Translations under genes and position numbers: made by a program
Shown here: positions 19,157 through 34,100 of the stretch, piece after piece
Layout of the letters: each line of letters starts with the position of its first letter
How positions within the stretch are numbered: position 1 is the stretch's first letter
Notes under the pieces: model-generated
The model's input: the letters and a program-made list of their open reading frames with translations, nothing else
The model's database searches: none
Told to the model about the DNA's origin: nothing
From: Dreissena polymorpha
Lineage: Eukaryota > Mollusca > Bivalvia > Myida > Dreissenidae
Assembly: GCF_020536995.1 (NCBI RefSeq)
Contig: NC_068366.1
Span: 25,921,137 to 25,985,136, forward strand
Length of the DNA stretch: 64,000 bases
Direction: 5' to 3'

Positions 19157-22100
19157 GTAAGTAAAGTATTTTTTCACAACTTGTAACGCAAAAAGTTTTA
19201 AGAAAACTGTTAAAAACAGCAACTTTGTCCTTTAAACTGGATGTGATGATTCCTCTATTCTAGTCTATATAAATTGCCGCCTTAGAGTTTTTTGATGATT
19301 TTTTTGCTTTGGCAGACTCTTCTGAACGCGAATTATTTCAGCTACCTCCATTCCTAATCACGCTTTCGACATTGTTAAATTACGCGTAACGAGACTGCCG
19401 AGATAACGCGAGATTACGGGTTCGGGGGGGGGGGCGGTGTTCTGACAGCTCTACAGTAGACACCTTACCTATCCGCTATATTGACTATAAATAGAATAAA
19501 AGCGATAAATTGCCGATTTACAACTAATAAAAACAATCATAATTTTTCTTATAACGTTCAACGACCATCTTGAATCTTCTCAAAAAATAGTTCAGTATCA
19601 TTGTAATTAACGGCTCCGTAATAAACTAGTTGCAATAATCCAACTCCCAGCTATTGACCCTCCGGGTATCCGGGTATGAGCTGTACGTATGTACTCATAA
19701 AAGCTCAGAGCATTCAAGAAGAACTACGTAATTAACTACCGGTACTGACAAAAATAACAAGATCATACCTTACTCATGTTACTGTACTGTGTGCTGAAGT
19801 GTCAGAAATTAAAACAACCCCAGACTTATAATTTTTGAGTGCAAGTTAATTTTAACCCACCCACTAATTAAAAATAAACATTTTTTATTATATTGGCTCA
19901 TTTTTCTAAATTTTCAGAAATAAAAACCAATTGGTACATGTATTTGCACATTTCAGTAAACATAAGACTACTTTATTGTTAAATTTATAAATTGTATAAT
20001 AATCTATATATTTTTATTACTTCTGTTGCAAGCCTTACTTGTTGTGCTTTTAAAATACATACAAATCTATTGTTGACAACTATAATAGTATTTAAGATCA
20101 TTATTAAGAAAAAGTAAGTCCACAATTCCAAGCTTACCCCGGCCAGTTAAACCGGTAGAGTGCTGATCTCTGACTCACTCATGGGTTGGTAAGTTTAAGC
20201 CTCAACTCGGGTTCATCTCTTAGAAATAATTACGACTTAGGCTACCCTGTCTGTTACCAAAATTGCAGTTGAGGGTCACTGGCATCATGTATCAAATACA
20301 TTGTAACTATGTGCTGATGTTAAAATTTCCTGAAGATTCAACCACTGAGCAGGACTACTACGTTAACCCCATTTTATTAATGAAAAAAAAAAATACTATA
20401 ACCGGGTAGATGTATCCAAAAAGACAAACCAACTAGTACCTACTAGACTACTAGTATTATCATAAAGAACATCAGTCATTAACCATCTATACTTCCAGGT
20501 CTTTTAGCTCTGCTACATCAACAGGAATAAGCTTTCGGTTAATGTTTTCTGTGTTAATCATAGGGATTACAGTTTAAAATATTTCATCCCAACAACAAAA
20601 TTTTACAATGATAGTATTCATTTTACAGTCAGGTTTTACTTCTATTAGGTTACAGGGATGGCGAAATCTCAAAAAACTATACTTGTCCACGGACAACCAT
20701 TTAGGAAATTTAACTTGTCCGTTGCTGAACTTCACTTGTCCGTTAATGTTTATATAAATTATAAACGCATTTATTGATTAATGTTAAATAATGTGGAATA
20801 TATCAAAATGAGTATGATTTGCTTGTTTTGTTTATTATCGTATTTCAATGGTACATTCATTATAGCAGTATATTATAAACAATATAAAGACTTTCTCAAA
20901 CTTTAAATCTTGCGAAGCTAGTGTTATTAAAACATGTGCTGAACATAAGTACATTGTAATCTTAACAAATTAAACTAGTCCAATATGTGGACCTCATCAG
21001 ACTAAGGCTCCGCAACTGGTAGCAATTTGATTATATAAACTGGTAACCATTGAAAATCTGTTAGCCAAGTTTCTTGAAAAGTTCTGGTGCGTTTACTTAG
21101 ATCATATTTTTTATCATAATCTTTCTTAGTTTTTTGGGAGGTGGGCTGCTCAAAGCTTCGGGTTTCTGCTCCGTTGTTAAAAAAAAATAAAAAAATTTCA
21201 TCTTTACCATTAAAGTCGTCTTAAATAACAAGGTAGACCGTGTTTTGATTAAATTAGATTGATACTTTTTATTTCCGTCTGATTGTAAATATAAAGAAAC
21301 CAGTCTGTACACTGTCTAACAGTTGGGCCGAATGTTGAAAATGCGGCATGCTCCCGGTCTCTTATAGAATAAGGGAGATCACTGCGCAGGAAAGTGCACG
21401 TATTTTAGCTTGATTGCTCCGCAAATAGCACTGACAATGTAATCGCATGTCAACATCCGGTTTAGTAAAACTTAATTACGGCTTTTATACAATGTATTTT
21501 TGTATACCTGGACGCGACTTTTAAAAAACTTGTTGTCCACGGACAACTTAATTGAAAAAAATCAGTTGCCCAGACAAGCAAATGTACGACTCGGGCAACT
21601 CGGACATTTGATTTCGCCACCCCTGGGTTAAAAACTAAATAGTGAATCAGTTTTTGAGATGAGCTTGTACCAAACACACACACAAGCTCCTGCACATACA
21701 CTTTAATGAGAAAGTATTTGGACTGTCACAGTTATTGCTTGTTGGTTGGAATGTCTCAGACTTACCAACATATACAAGCAGTCTTCACTTTAGCAGTTTT
21801 GAACAACTAACGGCAGCCTGAATCTTTATGCTTTAATAGAACAGATTAAAATACCCACAAGCCCGACTATATGAATCAGGAAATTTTAATAGCCCAAATT
21901 TAATACATATCACTAGCTCCGGGTTGTCCAGCTTGGGGTTAGCGTCAAGACTGTAAGAGCAATAACAATTCTTCAAACATTGATACTTGTCTTCTTTTGA
22001 ACAAATCTGCCATGAGGGGTAGTAAATTGGGATAGCCCAACACACAACCAATTAAGGATGACTAAAAAATTACAAAAAAATATCATACCATATAAGTTAT

Positions 22101-25100
22101 ATCTGCAAATTATTGGGTGAAATTATAATTGCTTCAACACAGAACTGTATGCAGATGCATTGCAGTAGGTGATCAAGTACCCCCCCCCCCCCCCCCCCTG
22201 ACCTCACTAAATCCACCCAGAGATGTCTCCCTCAAAAAAATGTCGAAAAGGTCAATAACTTTGTGCAGCCCTATAAGATCGTGTATTTTTTATGACGTAA
22301 ACTTCTAAGCAACATTTGAACGCACGTGCCCGAAAACTGTTCACTTTTGTAACGCAAGAATTTCCACAGCTTATAAGACAACAATCATGAGGAAAAAATA
22401 AATAAATATGATATAAATATAAATTGTCCGTTTTTCTGACCTCATTCCCATAGACAATGTATAAAATCTTTCACCAGACGGAGGCGGCCATGTTTGTCAA
22501 TGTTTTGATGTAAATTTTTTTAAGGGTAGTTTCACTTGGAGGCCCGTCTCGAATTTGTATTGTGCTCTCTGTTATGAGTATTTTGCACAACAATATAATT
22601 AAAGTATGCTGTGTATGCGGAAAATTTTACCCCCCAAATGATGACACGAGACCATACGTTAAGATTGTGACCTGGGCTTATTACGATAAATGTTCTCACT
22701 GCGTCCATTTGGAATTTTGTAACAAAACAACTGTCATTAGAATAGGTGACAGGTTTTTATGCCCTCATTGTGAATAGAATTTTATTTAGCTATTTTCCGT
22801 CAGTAAATACACTTTATCTAGACCTCTGAATACAGTTATGATAACTTATCACAGTTCATATTTCGTTTTTATGAAGACCAGTTTTGTTTAAACCATTCTG
22901 TTCAATACAATTTATTCACGAAATTCATCTAAAACAACACATATTTAATACAAGTAAACACATATTCACAAAAACATATATTGGTTACTATAAACACATC
23001 CCAGGACCTCGCTATGGCGTCATCAAAATAGGTGCACGATCTTATAGGGTAATTCTGTGTGACGCAGACTACGATGTACTTGAATGTTTAAAGGTACGCA
23101 ACTCTATTATTATTATCTGAAAACCTACATATTTCACTTGTAATTTGTTAAAAAAAAAAAAAATAAAGTATGTATCAAGTTTAGTTATTGTTTAATGATT
23201 TTTTCATGAAATATATGCCTTTGTTAACAATGTAAATTCAATCAGTGATCAATCAAACTCATCGAGAAAGGAAGTTTTCTTCATTTTCATTATTTGTCAA
23301 TGAAATAGATAAAGTGTCTGTGTATGTCATTTCGACATTATAATGTTTAATTTATTTAAACAGTCTTTGCATTTATTTGAAATTGAGTATTTTTATGTTG
23401 TATCTTTTAAAAAAAATAATATTTAGATAAAATTGATATTACATAATCAGACTTAAATGTAAACAAAAAACTCAGTCTTATTTGCATTTCTGAAAAAAAA
23501 ATCCACTTGAGGTCTTAAGTATATTTTTTTATTTTTGAACATTTAGACTTATTAGCCAATAGGAAAAATTATTAACAATAAAGTTACTAAGAATTATATT
23601 TGAAAATAAATCCATACAATAATCTGAATTAAGTATGTACATTTATTTTAAACATATTCTAAGCTACTTTTTATTTACTAATGCCAAAGTATTAATGTAC
23701 AAAATGTAAAAAGTTACTAAATTATTCAAGTGAATTATTTTTTGTTTCAAAGTTAAACTGCTTAAGATTTAGATCACACAATAAATGATAGCAAATTGAA
23801 ATAAATTGCTAAAATAAGTGTGTGATTTAAATGTGTAGCAACCCGAATTTTGAATATTGATTATTAATTTTGAATTTAAGATAAATATTTCCAAATTGTA
23901 TAATATAAATTTTAAAATGATCATGAAACAATGAAAGTCAAATCAAAATTAACTTAATTCATGACACTGGGACTGGGCAGGATATGGACAGGATGTGGAA
24001 ATGGTCAGGTGTGAATCCCCAAGACATTCTTGTGAAAAATGCTTGCATAAATTACATGGGTGAAATGTGTCATCCATTGGAATGTGTTATCCTTGTTTAT
24101 TTGAAAGAGTGCGCCAATCAACTTCTTAGCTCATTTTTAACTGATCACTAAGCATAAACACAACACAATTACTAATTAATTTATTTTATTTTATTTCAAA
24201 TAATCAATTTTTATTCACTATATCATGGTAAACATCAAAAGAATTTTTAGTTTTGTAAAACATTTAATGGAAGTTTAAATATATGTTAAACAGAAACACA
24301 ACACAATTACTAATTAATTTATTTTATTTCAAATCATCAATTTTTACTCATAATATAATGGTATACAGCAAAAACTATTTTAGTTTTGAAAAACATGTAA
24401 TGAAAGTTTCAATATATTTTTTTTCGTAATAAATATTAATTAAAATAAATTTAAAAAACCAAAAAATGTGTTAAAATTGTTACAATAATATCACTTTGAA
24501 GTTATATCTGCACCAAGACATTTTTGTATGAAATAATAATTTAAATGAAGAATAAACATATGAATGTTTAAAAATGTTATAATATCATTTTAGAAGTTAG
24601 ATCTGTACCAAGACATTTTTTTAATTAAATAATATTCTGTATTGAGTTATAATTTAAATGAAGAAAAAATATGAAGAATTTAAAATTGTAATAATACAAT
24701 TTTAGAAGTTAGATCTATACCAAGACATATTTTTAGTATTAAAAAGCATATGATATTATCAAAAATAACTGATCAGATAAAATACAAAACACAGTTTTTT
24801 AACTGCACTTATTCACATTTACTAATACTCAGCTGCACCATACACCCTACTGATGACCTTCAGCAGTTCAAAGGGCGTTATCTTCTGTTTTGAATAGTCG
24901 TTCCATGTGCTCCAGAACTTTCTATCAGTCTCAAGTATTTATAAACAGATCAAAGAAGTGTGAAAAACAACATCTTTTGATCAATTCATAAATATTCAAG
25001 AATGATAAACAATCAATTTTTATTTAATTAGATTAACTTATAAACTAAAACAGAAACTTAAAATAATATGTCGCTATATTACTATTTCTTTCATAGTCTT

Positions 25101-28100
25101 ATAGACTTACAACAAAATTTAATTAATAATAACACTACTCACTAATTAAGCAATAACAACACCAACATTTATTGGTATAACTAAATTGCTCCTTCATTAA
25201 CATTCTTCAATCACATACTTCATTTTCTCCTACCTTAATATACAGATAATAAAAAAAGAAAAGTCAAGGCTTTGGGGGGAGAAAAGACCAGGGGATAAAC
25301 GTCCAGGGGGAGAAAAGACCGGAGACCGTTACTAATAAATGTCATGAAAATGTTATGATACATCCAGGTTTGTTATTCTACGAGTGAATGTAAACAAAAC
25401 AGTTTTGTGTGTGCATGTGTGTATGTACCAGGCCTGTATTGGGGGTCAGTAAATGGAGTTGATTTTACACTGTACAGGAGTATTTTCCAGACATTTTTAT
25501 AATTTGAGTAAGTTGAAAGAAATTAAGAGTTAAAATAAAGCTACTCTTTTATGAAACGTTATAATGATGTGAATGTATTTGTTTAACAGTGCAATATGTT
25601 TTCTTCTGGGTGTATAAATAGTCGCAGTTTGTTTCAAATAGCAACATTGACCTGACTATCCATGTTCAATTTCTTCTCGAAAATTGATGCTACTCACCGC
25701 ATTTAATAGACAGGAGATAATTTTTATGCTCCCCCAAAAAATTGTTAAGTCGCCGCTTCGTCTGTCCGTCCGTGCAACTGTTTTGTCTGGGCTATTTCTC
25801 AACAACTAATGACTGGAATTTAATGAAACTTTATGGGAAGCTTCACTACCAAGAGGAGATGTGCATACATTTGTATTATCAGCGGGTTCTGGTCAGATGA
25901 TTTTTCACATAGTTATGGCCCTTTGAAATTTAAGAAATTTTCCATTAACTGTACATATAGTGCAATTCTTGTCCGGGCCATTTCTCAGCAACTTATGACC
26001 GGAATTCAATGAAACTTTATGGGAAGCTTCACTACCAAGAGGAGATGTGCATATTATCAGCGGGTTCTGGTCGGATGATTTTTCACAGAAATTTTCTATA
26101 AAAAAATTCTTGTCACCCAAACTACTGTGCCCTCAAGACGTTTCCTTTTATCTTAATATATAGTGCAATATTGTGACCTTTAATTGGGGAGCATCACCCG
26201 TCTCCGACGGTTTCTTCTTAATTTGGTAGTAAAAACTGAGCCATTAATTACTATTCAAGGGAGAACATTCAAACTGTTTTTTTTTTAATCTCAACATTTA
26301 TTTCCCATCCAGCTCTATAAGTTGAACCTAAGTTAATACAATATTGAACACACATTCAAGATTTTGAAGCATTTAGCACAAACAACAGCAACACTAGTGA
26401 CTATAAGTTTCCTTTTTTTCCAACCCCATTCCCAAACTGGTGGAAAAAACACTGCATTAATAATGCTTCCTTCAAAGATTTTATACTTGAATGGATGATG
26501 TCCTTGACAGTTATCAACACACCTTTGGACATTTGGCTCAACCCAATATGAGGTGTTTCATTGAAGATCAGTGTTGTTTTTATTACCATTTTTGGAATAG
26601 GGTTAGTGTTTTGACCCAAATTGGGAAATAAGTGTTATTTGCTAACAAATGCTTCAAAAATGAGAATAAAATTGTTTTAAATATTATATTTAATAAGGTG
26701 TAACTTGTCGAGATGGATAGGAGATGAGCTAAATCGGTTTTTGGAATCCTTTAATAGGGAATGTTTAGGTCTCATTTGGGAAAAATAGATACCGGTACTT
26801 TTTCCATTGAGCCTGATACTGTGAGGCCCTGATTTTTAACCACAAAAAACACCACATGTTTCAAAGCTTTGATTCTTGCTTGGATGCTACAATAAAACTC
26901 AACAGAGCCACATCACCAGAACTAATTTTAACCTTGACATGGACCTAATTTTGGGACATGAGCTTATCCTTATTGGCCAATAAGCCAGGGCTTCTATTAT
27001 GGGCATATGTCTTTATTTAACCCAATATCTTGTTTTGCTGAGAATTAAACATCATCCAATAACATGTTGTGTTTTAATCTTTGCAGCTGATCCCAAGAGA
27101 GTGGAAAACTTATTCAGCCAGAAAGTTTTAAGAGAGATTCAATCAGTCCGCGAAGGGGACGTGAACAAGTATGTGAGGAATTTCGAATCATTACAAAGTG
27201 TGCAGGCCAATGGAAGCTCTTGCGTCTGCAGTGGATACAACTGTGGTTGCTGTGCAAATCTCAAGTGGGACGTCATACATCTGGATGATACAGGCACTTA
27301 TATGTTTATTTATTTCTTCTATATAACATTTACTGGTTGCCAAATTATAATATGTAACACTCTACATTTTTGTCCATGTAAGGCTATTCGTTAAAGGAAA
27401 GTTAATGCAGCTTTGTGTTATTTTTGTCCTCTGAAGTTATAGCTGGTAATTAGTCAATAAAGCTTTGATTGAAGAGTTGCCACCTGTGGCTAGCACAATT
27501 GGCAGAGGATAATAAATCAGATGATTGAGGTTTTGATTCCCGACCCAACTAGTTGCAGGGTTCGCCAAAACTTGAAAAATCTGTCAGTCATTCGGACTGA
27601 CAGACTTGAAATGTTTGTCAGTCCGAAACAGTTTCTCTCAGTCCCACTGTCCGACTAAATTATAACAGCAAATCACAACAAAAGAAGTACCTTTAAGATA
27701 TTTATTGGTTTTGATCACATTAAAATACAATAAAACCATGTCCAATGTCTATATAATTAAACAATTATTATATTAATAATAAACAACATATAAACCAAAG
27801 GCATACTTTTTAGACTTCTTTTTGTCAAACTGTTTTTTAGCCTCCACAGCTCTACAAATCCGTGTTCTTGAAATGTTAGGGTGACATCCAATCAAGTTAG
27901 ATATAAATGCACACACCCATTCACACTACTTTGGTTGACTTCATTTCTGTTTATTAGCCAATTCACAAGGTCTAAAACAACACCTATTGTTAAAATATTT
28001 TCTCTTAGCTGAGGTGGTTGATTTCCAGGTTCAATTAAATGAATGCATTTCACACCTATTTCTTGATAGAAAGGCCCAAAATAATTACCACCATTAATTC

Positions 28101-31100
28101 TTGTTGTCTGAAATAACACAAAACATATTGCTACAAACTATCAACAACAAATCAACACATAAATATCCCTATGTCCGAATTTTAAAATATCCGAAATATA
28201 GTACATCGGGTGAAAAATCTAATTTTGATTTCAGAAATTGTTGGTATGTAAATTAAAATATATCAATATTATAATGAAACTATTAAACAGAAATGCTCAC
28301 AAATGCCTGTTGAAACAAGTGTTCGTGCGGTTTCTGTTGTGGAGAAATTAAATGGAACAAACAAAATGGCGGACGCACTCGGTTGCTTTTTTTAACAAAG
28401 ACCATTGATTTTGAATTCGGATGTGATAGTCAATTCTAATCCAACTTTTAAAATCAAAATGAAGGTAAGAAAAAAAGGATTTTGACAGAAGTTGAACAAA
28501 AAGCATTTACCTTCTATTAATCCAATAGCACATTATACAATTTGAGTGATCTTTTTGAAACCATTTTTCATCCGATTGTGTCGGTCAGTCGGACCGATTA
28601 TCTTAAATCACTTGTCGGTCCTGAAAAAAATTTGCCGGTCAGGACCGGCGGACCGACGGTTTTGGCGAACCCTGTAGTTGTTAAGTGATTGGTCATTAAA
28701 TTATTTGTGCATCCATTCTCCCTCTACCTCTGATTCAAATAGGCAGTTGTCACTTAATAGCAAAGGTATGTGCACTTAAATTACTGGTTAACCTGCTTGT
28801 CCAGGAAAAGTTTTTCTGACTGCTGTGGTTTGAAAAACAACTGAAAAATCTGGAGAAAAAAAAGCCAGTTGTATATGGTAAACTTTGAATGCTCCATCTT
28901 TAAGAGTTTGAAAATAGTACTTGTGTTCTCACTTGTGGTGTTTTGTGTTAACCTTATCATTTTTTAGATCATCTATTTTTTGAAAAAAAATTATGAGCTA
29001 TTGTCATCACCTTGGCGTCGGCGTCGGCGTCCGGTTAAGTTTTGCGTTTAGGTACACTTTTCTCATAAAGTATCAATGCTATTGCATTCAAACTTACAAA
29101 CTATCATGAGGGGACTGGGCAGGCAAAGTTAGATAATTCTGGCTTGCATTTTGACAGAATTATGTGCCCTTTTTATACTTAGAAAATTGAAAATTTTAGT
29201 TAAGTTTTGTGTTTAGGTCCATTTTATTCCTTAAGTATCAAAGCTATTGCTTTCATACTTGCAACACTTACTAACTATCATAAGGGGACTATGCAGGCAA
29301 AGTTATGTAACTCTGACTGGCATTTTGACAGAATTATGTGCGCTTTTTTTGTCCCCCACTATAGTAGTGGGGGACATATTGTTTTTGCCCTGTCTGTTGG
29401 TTGGTTGGTCTGTTGGTTTGCGCCAACTTTAACATTTGCAATAACTTTTGCAATATTGAAGATAGCAACTTGATATTTGGCATGCATATGTATCTCATGG
29501 AGCTGCACATTTGAGTGGTGAAGGGTCAAGGTCAAGGTCATCCCTCAAGGTCAAACGTCATATACGGGGACATAGTGTTTCACAAACACATCTTGTTATA
29601 CTTAGAAAATTGAAAATTTGGTTAAGTTTTGTGTTTAGTTCCACTTTTTTCCTAAAGTATCAAAGCCATTGCTTTCATTCTTGCAACACTTACTAACTAT
29701 CGTAAGGGGACTGTGCAGGCAAAGTTATGTAACTCTGACAGGCATTTTGACGGAATTATGTGCCCTTTTTATACTTAGAAAATTGAAAATTTGGTTAAGT
29801 TTTGTGTTTACAGCTGTAGGTCCTTTTTTTTCCTAAAGTATCAAAGCCATTGCTTTCATACTTGCAACACTTACTAACTATCGTAAGGTGACTGTGCAGG
29901 CAAAGTTATTTAACTCTGACTGGCATTTTGACAGAATTATGTGCCCTTTTTATACTTAGAAAAATTGAAAATTTGGTTAAGTTTTGTGTTTAGGTCCACT
30001 TTTTTCCTAAAGTATCATAGATATTGCTTTCATACTTGGAAGTTGGAACACTCGCAAACTGTTGTAAGGGGACAGTAAAGGACAAGTTGCATAACTCTGG
30101 CTGTCATTTTTACCGAATTATGGTCCTTTTTTGACTTAGTAACTTTGAATATATGGTTACATTTTGTGTTTAGATTCACTTTACTTCTAAAGTATCAAGG
30201 CTCTTGCTTTTAAACTTTAAATACTTTCATGCTATCATGAGGGTACTGTACCTGGCAAGTTGAATTTTGCCTTGACCTTTGAATGACCTTGACTCTCAAG
30301 GTCAAATTATTAAATTTTGCTAAAATTGCCATAACTTCTTTATTTATGATTCGATTCGATTGATACTTTGACAAAACAACTCTTACCTGACATACCACAA
30401 TTGACTCCGTCCTAACCATTCGCCCCGCCCCCCCCCTTCCCCGAATCCCCCTTCAATCCCCCCCATTATTTCAAAAAAAAATAAAGATCATCTAATAAAT
30501 GACCACCACACCCTCACACTATGCCCCCCCCCACCCCCACCCCAAACAAAATTTTTTTTTTGCCCCCGGTAGGGTGGCATATAACAGTTGAACTGTCCGT
30601 CAGTATGTCAGTCAGTCTGTCTTTCAGTCTGAAAAAAAAATTAACATTGGCCATTACTTTTTCACTTTTTAAGATAGCAACTTGATATTTGGCATGCATA
30701 TGTATCTCATGGAGCTGCACATTTTGAGTGGTGAAAGGTCAAGGTCATCCTTCAAGGTCAAATTTATGGTGTCTGTCCGTCCGAAAACTTTAACATTGGC
30801 CATAACTTTTTATGCCCCCCTTCGAAGAAGAGGGGGTATATTGCTTTGGGCCATAACTTTTTATGCCCCCCTTCGAAGAAGAGGGGGTATATTGCTTTGC
30901 ACATGTCGGTCGGTCTGTCAGTCTGTCCACCAGGTGGTTTCCGGATGATAACTCAAGAACGCTTGGGCCTAGGATCATGAAACTTCATAGGTACCTTGAT
31001 CATGACTCGCAGATGACCCCTATTGATTTTGAGGTCACTAGGTCAAAGGTCAAGGTCACAGTGACATAAAACATATTCACACAATGGCTGTCATTACAAC

Positions 31101-34100
31101 AGAGAGCCCATATGGGTGGCATGCATGTTTTACAAACAGCCCTTGTTCAATATTGAAGATATCAACTTGATATTTGGCATGCATGTGTATCTCATGGAGC
31201 TGAACATTTTGAGTGGTGAAAGGTGAAGGTGAAGGTCATCCTTCAAGGTTAAATGTCAAATATATGGCGTCTGTCCGTTCGAAAACTTTAACATTGGCCA
31301 TAACTTTTTAATATTGAAGATATCAACTTGATATTTGGCATGCATGTGTATCTCATGAAGCTGCACAGTTTTAGTGGTGGAAGTTCAAGGGCAAGGTCAT
31401 CCTTCAAGGTCATCCTTCAAGGTAAAAAAAAATAATTCAAAGCGGCGTTCGCATGAAGCTGCACATTTTGAATGGTGGAAGTTCAAGGTCAAGGTCATCC
31501 TTCAAGGTCAAAGGTCAAACAATTTTTTTTTAAATCATGAAGATGCACATTTTGAGTGGTGGAAGTTTAAGGTCAAGGTCATCCTTCAAGGTAAAAAAAA
31601 AATAAATTTTTTTCAAAGCGGTGTCCTCATGAAGCTGCACATTTTGAGTGGTGGAAGTTCAAGGGCAAGGTCATCCTTCAAGGTAAAAAAAAATAATTCA
31701 AAGCGGCGTTCGCATGAAGCTGCACATTTTGAATGGTGGAAGTTCAAGGTCATCCTTCAAGGTCAAGGTCATCCTTCAAGGTCAAATGTCAAGAAACAAA
31801 TAAAAAATTTCAAAGCGGCATTATCATGAAGCTGCACATTTTGAGTGGTGGAAGTTCAAGGTCAAGGTCATTCTTCAAGGTCAAGGTCATCCTTCAAGGT
31901 CAAAGGTCAAAAAAATATTTAAAGCGGCGTTATCATGAAGCTGCACATTTTGAGTGGTGTAGGTTCAAGGTCAAGGTCATCCTTCAAGGTCAAAGGTCAA
32001 ACAATTTTTTTTTTAATCATGAAGATGCACATTTTGAGTGGTGGAAGTTCAAGGTCAAGGTCATCCTTCAAGGTAAAAAAAAATAAATTTTTTTTCAAAG
32101 CGGTGTTCTCATGAAGCTGCACATTTTGAGTGGTGGAAGTTCAAGGTCAAAGTCATCCTTCAAGTTCAAGGTCATCCTTCAAGGTCAAATGTTAAAAAAA
32201 AAAAATCAAAGCGGTGTTCTCATGAAGCTGCACATTTTGAGTGGTGGAAGTTCAAGGTCAAGGTCATTTTCAAGGTAAATGTCATCCTTCAAGGTCAAAG
32301 GTCAAAAAAATTATAATTTCAAAGCGGGGTTATCATGAAGTTGCACATTTTGAGTGGTGGAAGTTCAAGGTCATCCTTCAAGGTCAAGGTCATCCTTTAA
32401 TGTCAAAGGTCAAACAAATAATATTTCAAAGCGGCCTTCTCATAAAGCTGCACATTTTGAGTGGTGGAGTTCAAGGTCAAGGTCATCCTTCAAGGTCAAA
32501 GGTAAAAAAAAATATTTAAAAATTCAAAGCGGCGCAATAGTGTTTTTCTGACAAACACATCTCTTGTTTTTTTCAAACATGGTTAAAAAACACAAATATT
32601 TATTTTTTTTATTTTATTTTTGAAATACCGTCCGACCATCGCACCCAAGAATCCCCCCCCCCCCCCAAAAAAAATATATATTTTTTTTTCATTTTTGGAA
32701 GATAATGTAATAAATGACCACACCCCCACACTATACACCCCTCTCCACTCCACCCCTCCATCCTTTGTGATTGAAATTGAGATAGGTCCCTACACCTTTA
32801 AAAAGAAAAATAGATGAGCGGTCTGCACCCGCAAGGCGGTGCTCTTGTTAAATGAAAAGCAGCATTGGCAGAAAATAAAATAGAGAAACTTGTTTTTCTG
32901 CGCAATCATTATTCTGTGAATGTAATTAGGTCAACTTTTAGGAAGACCTGGTAATCATTCTAACGGTCACATTTATAACTCAAACTTGATGAACAACTTC
33001 GTAAGAATGTAGATATTGACAATGTTGAGGCTGAGTTTGAATCTTTTATTAATTTTTTTTATGTTTAAAAACTAGGTCACATGGTGAAATCTTAGTAAAA
33101 TTGTATTCTTCCTGCAGATGCCAGACTTATTACTTATTCTTGATGAAACTTGGTAATAAAGTTTATCTTGACAATTTCTTGGCCAAGTTTGAATTTGGGT
33201 CAAGTGCATTAAAAAACTAGGGCACAAGGTCAAATCTTACAAAAATCTTGTAACCACCAGTGACCTTAAGGCTACATGTGTGACTGACTCAATCTTGATG
33301 ATACCTGGTAAGAATTTTTATCAAGACACATAATCTAAGTTGAGTATTATTTTGGGTCAAAACACTAGATCACAAGATAAGTTCTTAGGAAACACCTGCT
33401 ATCCCCGAAATGCCAGATTTGTTTCTCATTTGTAATGAAACATAGTCGGAATGTTTATCTTGACAAACATGTAGGCCTTATTCGAATCTGGGTCACATTC
33501 ATGAAAAAACTAGAGCATCAGGTCAAATTTGAGATAAACCTTAAAACTACTCTAGATGGCACACTTTTTACTCAATTCTTATTAAACTTGGTGAGAATGT
33601 TTATCTGTACAATATCTAGGTGGGGTTTAAATCTGGGTAAAGTGCATTTAAAAAACAAGGAAACCGTTTAATATCTTTTGTAAGAAGACAAAAACAAACA
33701 TTTTAGTAATTTCTAAGCATATCAAGTTTGTTTTTTTATCCCCCACCAAAGGCGGAGGGATATAGTTTTGGTGTTGTCTGTTCGTCAGTTTGTCAGTCCG
33801 TCCGTCTGTCTGTCACAAACTTTCTATGGCTATATCTCAGAAACTATATAAGATTTTGACATTAAATTTAATAGGTGTGTAGATTTAAATGAGGAGAAGG
33901 TGGGGGATATCAATTCAACGAATTTGCTTTTTAAAGGTATGATGTTTTGTTTCCAGTGTGCGTGAATGTGTCATATCTGCCTGCACCTGAGTATGGGATA
34001 TCTGCTACTGTGACTGTGGATGGTAAAACCATCATCAACGAAACTGTGTCTGGTAAGTGCTGGTTTGTGTTAAGTGAATAATCTAATGGACAGGAGACTA

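Noticed and set aside
31374-32519. Several + strand frames rich in SSRSRSSFKVK-like runs, resembling SR proteins
   Set aside because: They are translations of the TCAAGGTCA repeat units and appear in every copy of the family.
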